12,837 bases of DNA from an uncultured Chitinophagaceae bacterium. GTDB lineage: Bacteria; Bacteroidota; Bacteroidia; Chitinophagales; Chitinophagaceae. This document shows positions 7,247 through 12,837 of this stretch, in pieces. Made by a program: the position numbers and the translations under genes. How positions within the stretch are numbered: the stretch's first letter is position 1; each line of letters opens with the position of its first letter. The notes beneath the pieces are model-generated. The model saw only the letters and a list, made by a program, of their open reading frames with translations. It was not told the DNA's origin and did no database searches. The stretch spans positions 1 to 12,837 of the forward strand of contig CAMPGG010000072.1 in NCBI GenBank assembly GCA_946885335.1, read 5' to 3'.

Positions 7247-7982
7247 TCAAAGACGAAGGAAAACTGATTAAAACACCCATTCCTTTTTTCTGGTATACAA
7301 ACATACTGCCCGCTGCTACTGCTGAAGCGCCTGCATCCACTGCCTTTCTAAAATCATCAACAGATCCAGCTCCCCCACAGGCAATCACCGGCACTTTAAC
7401 TTTAGCAGACACCTCCGCAATTATTTCAAGATTATAACCTTCCCATGTACCATCGTTATCAATATTGTTTATAATTATTTCACCCACACCATACTCTTCT
7501 AATTTTGAAGCCCATTCAAGGGGAGTATAGCCAGTTTTATTTTTCCCTGAATGTGAATACACCAAATTCTTCCGAAAGAAATTTTTCTTAACATCCATAC
7601 AACCAACAACTGCCTGGGCACCATAAATATTGGCAATATTTTCTACCAGTAAATTATTTTCAAATAGAACAGAATTCAAGACGATTTTTTCATAGCCACA
7701 ATCAAATACTCTTTTGGCTTCATCCAATTTTGTAACTCCTCCCCCATATGCCATAGGCATAAAAGCTTCGCTGGCAATTTCTGTTATTTTATTAAAATCG
7801 ATTTTTCTTTTATCCGCAGAAGCCCTGAAATCAAGCAGTAATAATTCATCTGCTTCTTTTTCATTAAAGATCTTGACAGCATTAATGGGGTCTCCTACAT
7901 AATTAGGATTTTTAAATTTGACCGTTTTATATAGCCCTCCTTTTTCTAAAAGCAGAACGGGAATTATTCGGATGCGACGCAT
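7230..7982 (-). CDS. hisF: HisF-type (beta/alpha)8 barrel, ammonia-delivering subunit for sugar amidination
   Basis: A 250 aa HisF homologue. In histidine synthesis HisF takes ammonia from HisH and makes imidazole glycerol phosphate; here the neighbours (amidotransferase and HisH upstream, uronic-acid genes downstream, no other his gene) indicate the ammonia-channel role known for the paralogue in Pseudomonas O-antigen clusters. Barrel signs: RIIPVLLLE at 5-13, GDP at 30-32, AYGGGV at 78-83, GCMDVKK at 127-133, NIDNDGTWEGYN at 173-184, ACGGAG at 201-206 and AAGSMF at 223-228. Asp130 of HisF is kept, but the first catalytic aspartate (Asp11 of Thermotoga HisF, in the CLDV motif) is replaced by Leu11 in PVLLLE. 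Cyclase activity is therefore unlikely while phosphate-loop glycines and the barrel remain. ATG at 7982 is 3 bases after the hisH stop. Confidence 0.92.
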   Translation of the reverse strand: MRRIRIIPVLLLEKGGLYKTVKFKNPNYVGDPINAVKIFNEKEADELLLLDFRASADKRKIDFNKITEIASEAFMPMAYGGGVTKLDEAKRVFDCGYEKIVLNSVLFENNLLVENIANIYGAQAVVGCMDVKKNFFRKNLVYSHSGKNKTGYTPLEWASKLEEYGVGEIIINNIDNDGTWEGYNLEIIAEVSAKVKVPVIACGGAGSVDDFRKAVDAGASAVAAGSMFVYQKKGMGVLISFPSSLKLQGG

Positions 7983-7985
7983 GAA

Positions 7986-8600
7986 TTAATTAAGCTTGCT
8001 AAAGTTTTCCAACACTTTCATTCCAAACTTATGACTCTTTTCAGGATGGAATTGGGTACCGTAAATATTTTTCTTATGAAAAGCACAGGCAAATGGATAG
8101 GAATAATCTGCCATAGCACTGATTTCATCCTTTTCCTGAAACAGAAAATGATATGTATGGACAAAGTAAAACCGGGGTTCATCCGGAAGGTTTTTCCACA
8201 AAGGATTTTCATCCACAGTCATTATATCGGTCCAACCCATGTGAGGAATCTTATGATTATTGATTTTATTTTCATCAAATTTTACAGTAACGGCATCAAC
8301 CCAGCCTAATCCATCTACATCACCTTCTTCACTATGCTTTGTCATTAATTGCGCTCCAAGGCAAATACCTAGAATTGGCTTTTTATCTTCTAAAACCATT
8401 TTATCCAACAAAGTTTTTAATCCACTGCTGTGCAGGTTTTCCATCCCTTTCTTAAAATGCCCGACTCCTGGTAAAATCAATTTAGATGCTTTATTAAGTA
8501 TTTCTTCATCATTGGTTATTACTGCATCAATACCTAATCGCTTACACATATTTTGTATGGAACTTAAGTTACCTAAGCCATAATTTATTATTGCAATCAT
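7986..8600 (-). CDS. hisH: HisH-type class I glutamine amidotransferase subunit
   Basis: Glutaminase of 204 aa, normal HisH length. It hydrolyses glutamine and passes ammonia into the HisF barrel. The catalytic triad is intact: nucleophile Cys80 in GICLGAQLM (78-86), His185 and Glu187 in TQFHPEKS (182-189). The oxyanion-strand motif PGVGHF is at 44-49, and the N-terminal strand IAIINYGLGNLSS (2-14) is typical. GWVDAVTVKF (99-108) and the HMGWTDI segment (120-126) are the HisF-facing surface in HisH. Its ATG at 8600 is the ATGA overlap with the amidotransferase stop, and hisF follows by 3 bases, so the three proteins are probably made in step. The pairing with an active-site-altered HisF and a WbpG-family enzyme indicates sugar amidination rather than histidine synthesis. 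Confidence 0.94.
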   Translation of the reverse strand: MIAIINYGLGNLSSIQNMCKRLGIDAVITNDEEILNKASKLILPGVGHFKKGMENLHSSGLKTLLDKMVLEDKKPILGICLGAQLMTKHSEEGDVDGLGWVDAVTVKFDENKINNHKIPHMGWTDIMTVDENPLWKNLPDEPRFYFVHTYHFLFQEKDEISAMADYSYPFACAFHKKNIYGTQFHPEKSHKFGMKVLENFSKLN

Positions 8601-9766
8601 TTAACCGGGTTGATTTTTCGATAAATGTATTTTATAGGTTTCAATATTGGATAACGAAGTTCAATGGCTTTTTCGTAATCGAAATCGTAATGGCTCCTGG
8701 GAGTTTTTTTCATAATACTTTCAAATTCTTCTTCACTTAATCCAAGTTTTTTTAAAACGAATTCAAAATCTACATTAAACTGTTCTTGTGGATAAATTGG
8801 TTTTTCTAATTCTTTCAAAGCCTCTTCTTTCGTAATCTGATTACTAAAGATCAAATCAGATAAATGAGCTTTACGTTTATCAACTTTGAATTTTGTTGGC
8901 AGTATATAACCCTGGTAAAAACGAGTCCAAATGCTTTCATAATGCTTTCCGCCATAATCTCTCCAATGTAGTTCCTTTTGAATCAGTTCTTTTACATGTG
9001 CTTTATTATATTCCTGGTAATTTAAAACCGAAACAGATGTTACACCTTTTATTTGCTGATAATACCTTTTCACTTTGGCGTCCATAAAAGGAAAGGTTTT
9101 CAATGGCACTGTTCCAAATAATTTGTGAATGGATTTGATGTTTATGTGGTCTGTTTTAGGATGTATCCAACTTTTGGGTAAGGTATTTTCTGTTTGAACA
9201 TTTGTACCACTCAGAATATATTTAATGCCTTTCTCGCCTGCCAACCGGTACAAAGTTGCAAAAATTGCATGATCAGTTATGGCTTCGATATCAATGACAG
9301 ATGCTTTAAGATAAGCAAGCTGCAGATCTCTAAACTCGTTCCAATTGATAACGAATGTATGCAGATCAATTCCTAGTCTTTGAACGATATTTTCAATATT
9401 TTGAACAGCCAGTTCACTATTCCATCCATTATCAAAATGAACGGCTAATGGACGCAGACCATGTTGCTTGGCCAAATAGGCTACATAAGTACTGTCCACT
9501 CCACCGCTTAAACCCATAATACAATCATAGGGTTTATTTTTACCTTCCTCTTTGATTTGATCTGCAATCGCTGCTAATTTATTAACCCCATCGCTACCGG
9601 TAAATACGTTATCAGCATATTGTTTTTGAAATTCATAATAATAATTACATATTCCTTTTTCATCAAAAACAATATCAGGATCCGAAATAGTATCCATCAC
9701 GGATATAGCACATTGCCTATAAAGTTTAGGATTAGTTGAAGATGGATCAGTTTTTAAATTATGCAT
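8597..9766 (-). CDS. wbpG: N-acetyl sugar amidotransferase, WbpG/PseA family
   Basis: ATP-dependent enzyme of 389 aa that activates the carbonyl of a sugar-linked acetamido group and replaces its oxygen with ammonia, giving an acetamidino group. The PP-loop ATP pyrophosphatase signature GLSGGVDSTY is at 85-94, followed by AVHFDNGWNSELA (108-120). Further family blocks are GTNVQTENTLP (187-197), FPFMDAKVKRYY (225-236), and WRDYGGKHYES (268-278) followed by RFYQGYILP (282-290), which resembles the GRKHCESI-type segment. The N-terminus aligns with the family's MDT-DP-I-FDEKGIC start, but that region usually has two Cys-x2-Cys pairs; here only Cys19 and Cys40 remain, the partner positions being Ser22 and Tyr43. 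ATG at 9766 is chosen because the N-terminal homology begins about 15 residues in and no closer ATG exists. The gene is followed directly by hisH, its presumed ammonia source. Confidence 0.9.
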   Translation of the reverse strand: MHNLKTDPSSTNPKLYRQCAISVMDTISDPDIVFDEKGICNYYYEFQKQYADNVFTGSDGVNKLAAIADQIKEEGKNKPYDCIMGLSGGVDSTYVAYLAKQHGLRPLAVHFDNGWNSELAVQNIENIVQRLGIDLHTFVINWNEFRDLQLAYLKASVIDIEAITDHAIFATLYRLAGEKGIKYILSGTNVQTENTLPKSWIHPKTDHINIKSIHKLFGTVPLKTFPFMDAKVKRYYQQIKGVTSVSVLNYQEYNKAHVKELIQKELHWRDYGGKHYESIWTRFYQGYILPTKFKVDKRKAHLSDLIFSNQITKEEALKELEKPIYPQEQFNVDFEFVLKKLGLSEEEFESIMKKTPRSHYDFDYEKAIELRYPILKPIKYIYRKINPVK

Positions 9767-9796
9767 GCGCTTAAATAGTAATTGAAATCTTAGGGT

Positions 9797-10732
9797 TTAG
9801 GCCGTCAGTGATTTGAAATACCAATAAATATATTTGACATTGTTTTTAATTGCATCCGGGCCATTCCATTCAACTGCTGATTTCAAAAGATGTTTTCGTC
9901 CTTTTGTTTTATCACCCAATTTAAAATTCTCTTTTGCTATCATCAGATTCAGGTTGTAAAGGCTTTTATTTAATTGAGCATGAACTCTTTTATCGTTAAT
10001 TAACGACCTGATAGAATGAATGCTGCCGATATCATATACGGCTCTCTCTAATGGGCCCTTAGTCGTGTAAACGCCATTTGCCTGTACCCGCCGCAATGCC
10101 ATCTTCTCCGGGTAGAAATAACCATACCCCGATTGTAAAGTAAAAGCCCATAAAACGGTATCCCAGATAAAGGGATGTTTTTCCATTGTAATTCTATTTA
10201 ACAACGGAGCCAGGGCTGAAGTCCTGATAACCGTTGTCAATGTAGTACAAATAGAATCAGCAAGATTCTCAACGATGTCAAATTTTTTACCATACCAATT
10301 CTGCTTCCATTCAGATGTGATATATTCACCGGTTTGGCTTACATAATCATAATCTGCGCACACCAGGTTGCAATCAGGGTTTGCTTCCAGGTAATCAATT
10401 TGTTTTTGAAGTTTTAAAGGATCTGTCCAAAGATCATCTCCATCACAAAATGCAATATACTTTCCTTTACAAGCCTGCATACACTTAATCCAGTTTGCAG
10501 CTAGCCCCAATTTTTTATTAGATGTTAGTACCTTGATTTTATCAGGGTATTGTTTCTGAAAATTTTGGGCTATGGCTACTGTATTATCTGTACTGTGGTC
10601 ATCACTTAATACAATTTCAAAAGAAAAATCTGTTTGTTGTGCAAGCCAGCTGTTAAAGCCATCCGCAATCAAATCTTCCAGATCCTTGCTCATTGTGCAA
10701 ATACTTACTAAAGGTTCTTCGATGCTCATCAT
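9797..10732 (-). CDS. Glycosyltransferase family 2 (GT-A fold)
   Basis: Inverting GT-A glycosyltransferase, 311 aa, acting on a UDP- or dTDP-sugar at the cytosolic face. The N-terminal domain shows LVSICT (8-13), FEIVLSDDHSTDNT (38-51) for nucleotide binding, LGLAANW (75-81), and the metal-binding DxD region FCDGDDLW at 95-102. A PFIWDTVLW segment (187-195) occupies the place of the catalytic-base (ED) motif, and the C-terminal 100 residues are helical and specific to this subset. The usual PTYN after the first strand is TMSK here, an uncommon variation. Two consecutive ATG codons (10732 and 10729) are both possible starts. It lies 30 bases upstream of the amidotransferase gene, and its own 92-base upstream gap holds no convincing promoter. 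No membrane helix is seen. The sugar transferred is not predictable. Confidence 0.88.
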   Translation of the reverse strand: MMSIEEPLVSICTMSKDLEDLIADGFNSWLAQQTDFSFEIVLSDDHSTDNTVAIAQNFQKQYPDKIKVLTSNKKLGLAANWIKCMQACKGKYIAFCDGDDLWTDPLKLQKQIDYLEANPDCNLVCADYDYVSQTGEYITSEWKQNWYGKKFDIVENLADSICTTLTTVIRTSALAPLLNRITMEKHPFIWDTVLWAFTLQSGYGYFYPEKMALRRVQANGVYTTKGPLERAVYDIGSIHSIRSLINDKRVHAQLNKSLYNLNLMIAKENFKLGDKTKGRKHLLKSAVEWNGPDAIKNNVKYIYWYFKSLTA

Positions 10733-10824
10733 AATTTTATATAAGTATCCTGGTATTTAAAAATTCTTAAAGACATTATTTTATCCCGAGTAAATCTCCA
10801 TACAAGTATTCAGCTCACAACTTT

Positions 10825-12087
10825 TCAGGCAATTGCTTTGCTATAGGTATTAACAGCAGATTGCAGGAAGGAAGAAGTTCCAAATTTATTGATCACATAT
10901 TTTCTTATAGCTTCTGGGGAGTATTCTTTATAGCTGTTAAGCATTTTAAGCATTGCATCAGCCAATAATTCAGGATTCTTGTGATTAACCAATAAACCAC
11001 ATGCAGGATTTACAATGTCAGCAGGTCCGCCACTGTTTGTGGCAATCACCGGTTTACCATACAGCATTGCTTCAATTAATACTACACAGAAGGTTTCATA
11101 TAGGCTGGACATAACAAAACAATTACACTTACGCATTTCATGATCTAACCCTTCCCTGTTTAAAAAACCCAGGAAATTAACATGTTCCTGAATACCTAAT
11201 GTTGAACTTAATTTTTTTAATTCAATTTCAAGATCTCCTTTTCCCGCCATACGCAATTCAACGGGTACACTGCTTTTTTCTACTATAATTTTGAAAGCCT
11301 TCAAAAGTGTTACCTGGTCTTTTACGGGCTTGAAATGACCAGCATGAAAAAAAATAAATTTACCATTAAGGCTGTTGGATAATTCGACTTGTTTGCTTTC
11401 TAAATATGGATCTATAACATTCGGTAAAACTGTGAACTTATTTATATTAAAACCTGTATTAAGCTTATTACTAAAATCTGAACTTACTGCAAACGCGTAT
11501 TTACTGTTTAAATATGCATCTTTTGCCCTTCTTTTTAATAATGGACTTCTTATTTCTTGCAAGGCCCACCGACTGCTGTGTTCGGTTATAATATATGGCA
11601 AACCATATTTTTTATAAATCTGATAAGCAAGCATCCCACCAAACATGGCATTATGCGCATGGATGATTTCTGGTTTTCCAAATTTCTTCATGTATTCTTC
11701 AAACAAAGTAAGCCCGGCTTGCAACCATCCGTTTAACCTTTGAGAATCCTTTGTATTTAAGTAATAAAATCCATCCATCCTATATACATTAATGCCTTCT
11801 ATACTCTCCTGGCTATAAAAATGTTTTAGGTTAAACATTTTCTTATACATCAAATCAGCAAGTCCGGTAAAAGAATAATAATCAGATTTATTTCCTGCTT
11901 TTTTATTGAATAATTTAAAAAGCATTGCTTTTAAGATCATGGGAATCGTAAAAGTTTGTTTAATGGATAAAACCCCCACATTATGCCCCGCCGAAACAAG
12001 AACTTTTGCCTGGTGATATTGAAATATACCAGCATCCGGTTCATAATCAGGAATAAATTCCTCTGATGGTAAGATTAAAATATGCAT
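10825..12087 (-). CDS. Glycosyltransferase family 4 (retaining, GT-B fold)
   Basis: A 420 aa GT4 enzyme, the clearest of the GT-B group here. The N-terminal half has the strand MHILILPSEEF (1-11) followed by a long loop, an IIHAHNAMFGGMLA segment (141-154) and ITEHSS (167-172), all typical. The C-terminal half opens with FFHAGHFKPVKDQ (246-258, the FVGRL-type donor loop), continues with LRMAGKGD (278-285) and carries the family EX7E motif at Glu331 to Glu339 in YETFCVVLIEAMLYGKPVIA, followed by SGGPADIV (352-359). It would transfer a hexose or similar sugar from a nucleotide donor with retention. ATG at 12087 precedes the conserved strand directly. A 112-base gap upstream carries a possible promoter and a hairpin, so this gene may begin a transcription unit. 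Specificity is not known. Confidence 0.93.
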   Translation of the reverse strand: MHILILPSEEFIPDYEPDAGIFQYHQAKVLVSAGHNVGVLSIKQTFTIPMILKAMLFKLFNKKAGNKSDYYSFTGLADLMYKKMFNLKHFYSQESIEGINVYRMDGFYYLNTKDSQRLNGWLQAGLTLFEEYMKKFGKPEIIHAHNAMFGGMLAYQIYKKYGLPYIITEHSSRWALQEIRSPLLKRRAKDAYLNSKYAFAVSSDFSNKLNTGFNINKFTVLPNVIDPYLESKQVELSNSLNGKFIFFHAGHFKPVKDQVTLLKAFKIIVEKSSVPVELRMAGKGDLEIELKKLSSTLGIQEHVNFLGFLNREGLDHEMRKCNCFVMSSLYETFCVVLIEAMLYGKPVIATNSGGPADIVNPACGLLVNHKNPELLADAMLKMLNSYKEYSPEAIRKYVINKFGTSSFLQSAVNTYSKAIA

Positions 12088-12107
12088 GAGTGAATAGCAA
12101 GGCAGGT

Positions 12108-12142
12108 TTTATACCATTTAATAGGAAGTAGCATAGCCAATG
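12108..12142 (-). promoter_or_regulatory. Candidate promoter ahead of the GT4 gene at 12087
   Basis: The minus strand carries CATTGGCT (12142-12135) directly followed by ATGCTA (12134-12129), then 24 bases after the TTG a TATAAA box (12113-12108), 20 bases before the ATG. The same block and the same 24-base spacing occur before the wbpB-type gene. The fit to known Bacteroidota promoter consensus is poor, so confidence rests on the shared arrangement. Confidence 0.3.
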
Positions 12143-12161
12143 AAGTTTTCTTCCACCTATT
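12120..12161 (-). repeat. Inverted repeat with bulge in the 112-base gap
   Basis: Arms AATAGGAAG (12120-12128) and CTTCCACCTATT (12150-12161) pair over nine bases with a three-base bulge; the 21-base loop holds the shared CATTGGCT/ATGCTA block. A competing small stem GAAG-TTTT-CTTC lies at 12142-12153. Beside it, 12173-12184 is a symmetric A6T6 tract. No terminator-type T-run follows on the minus strand. Possible regulatory structure only. Confidence 0.3.
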
Positions 12162-12199
12162 CATGCTTTATTAAAAAATTTTTTGCGAAATAATTCTAC

Positions 12200-12837
12200 T
12201 CATATTATTTTCTTCAATTTGTTTAATATGAATCCTTTTATTTTCTGCTTTCTCTTATTTAATAAAATTTCTTTTTTTTCTTTTTCAGATAAAGGACAAT
12301 CCGGATGATTAAAATACCTGTCAATAATCATTTTTTGCAGCTTTGGATACTGTTTTGCATATGATGATTGCCGTTCCTGGTTTTCATGCTGCCTGTCCCA
12401 ATATAAAAATGTTGACATTTTAACGAGGGGATAATACAATGCCATCTTGTACCATAAGTCAGCATCACCTATCATTCTTTCTCCACTAAAGCCGCCAACT
12501 TTATTAAAAGCTTCAAGTTTAATAATACCAGATCCTGGTGCTCTTAAAAAATGTCCATAACCATTAAAGTTTTCCAGGTATGCTTCTCTTGCATTTAATA
12601 ACACCGGGTATGGTTTGTCAGGATCGGGCATAGAGGAAAGAGCAAAACCTGCTTCCGGAAACATTTCCATAGCTCTAACCATGACATCGATACAATGCGG
12701 ATAAATGATATCATCGCTATCCAGGTATTTAATATATTTTCCTTTTGCAAAAGATGCTGCTTTATTCCGGTTAGGATAATCTCCCAGGTTTTTTTCATTG
12801 GCATGCACCTTTACTCTTTCATCATTTAATGCGAATT
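12200..12837 (-). CDS. Glycosyltransferase family 2, C-terminal part (5' end beyond right edge)
   Basis: The frame is open to the window edge, so the gene is cut; a GTG at 12808 is internal, not the start, because the upstream residues (FALNDERVKV) continue the family fold. Visible features are ANEKNLGDYPNRNKA, the loop after the nucleotide-binding strand; YIKYLDSDDIIYP, whose DSDD (12710-12721) is the metal- and donor-binding DxD motif; a segment AFNKVGGFSGERMIGDADLW holding the presumed catalytic acidic pair (GDADLW); and a WDRQHENQ segment in the QxxRW-like position. The C-terminal tail is Lys/Ile-rich and probably lies against the membrane or other proteins. Roughly the first 70-80 residues are missing, judged from the usual distance to the DxD motif. 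It would add a sugar from a nucleotide donor to the growing polysaccharide unit. Confidence 0.85.
   Translation of the reverse strand, partial: FALNDERVKVHANEKNLGDYPNRNKAASFAKGKYIKYLDSDDIIYPHCIDVMVRAMEMFPEAGFALSSMPDPDKPYPVLLNAREAYLENFNGYGHFLRAPGSGIIKLEAFNKVGGFSGERMIGDADLWYKMALYYPLVKMSTFLYWDRQHENQERQSSYAKQYPKLQKMIIDRYFNHPDCPLSEKEKKEILLNKRKQKIKGFILNKLKKII

Noticed and set aside
8031..8583. Open frames on the plus strand opposite hisH
   Set aside because: They are antisense shadows of a gene with intact catalytic motifs; no recognisable protein family, no start context.
7230..8600. hisH and hisF as part of a histidine biosynthesis operon
   Set aside because: No other his gene is present, the HisF lacks the first catalytic aspartate, and the pair is translationally coupled to a sugar amidotransferase.
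10733..10824. Promoter or small gene in the 92-base gap before the GT2 gene at 10732
   Set aside because: AT-rich, but neither the Bacteroidota consensus nor the block shared by the other two gaps is present; no coding frame with a recognisable product.
12806..12808. GTG as start of the right-edge GT2 gene
   Set aside because: The frame stays open to the edge and the upstream residues continue the GT2 fold; a start here would remove the nucleotide-binding strand.

Overview
The window is a single-strand block of surface-polysaccharide genes, all read on the minus strand, so transcription runs from high to low coordinates. It suggests a Bacteroidota (Bacteroidetes) genome. The DNA is AT-rich, genes lack recognisable Shine-Dalgarno sequences, intergenic gaps are tiny, and the protein style (Lys/Ile/Asn-rich) fits. 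Genus cannot be fixed from sequence alone. I see no rRNA, tRNA, CRISPR, IS element or transposase, and no gene-free stretch longer than 112 bases.

Layout in transcription order: a family-2 glycosyltransferase cut by the right window edge (12837-12200); a GT4 glycosyltransferase (12087-10825); a family-2 glycosyltransferase (10732-9797); a six-gene sugar-nucleotide cassette (9766-4577); three GT-B fold glycosyltransferases (4573-940); a GT11-type fucosyltransferase-like enzyme (950-57); and the first 16 codons of a further GT4 enzyme (48-1), cut by the left edge.

The cassette consists of an N-acetyl sugar amidotransferase (WbpG/PseA family), a HisH-type glutaminase, a HisF-type ammonia channel, a Gfo/Idh/MocA dehydrogenase (WbpB type), a hexapeptide acetyltransferase (WbpD type) and a PLP aminotransferase (WbpE type). 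By analogy with the Pseudomonas aeruginosa wbp pathway, WbpB, WbpE and WbpD oxidise C3 of a UDP-GlcNAc uronic acid, transaminate it and acetylate it, giving a UDP-2,3-diacetamido-2,3-dideoxy-hexuronic acid. HisH and HisF then supply ammonia to WbpG, which turns one acetamido group into an acetamidino group. The eight glycosyltransferases would build an O-antigen or capsule-like repeat unit containing that sugar. The first enzyme (UDP-GlcNAc 6-dehydrogenase, WbpA type), any C2 epimerase (WbpI type), the flippase, polymerase and export genes are not in the window.

Points worth a second look: the HisF paralogue has lost one of the two catalytic aspartates of histidine-pathway HisF; the amidotransferase has half of its usual N-terminal cysteine pairs; three genes start with TTG, two of them in frame with, and just behind, the upstream stop codon; and two intergenic gaps share a sequence block followed at identical spacing by a TATAA box, a possible shared internal promoter.
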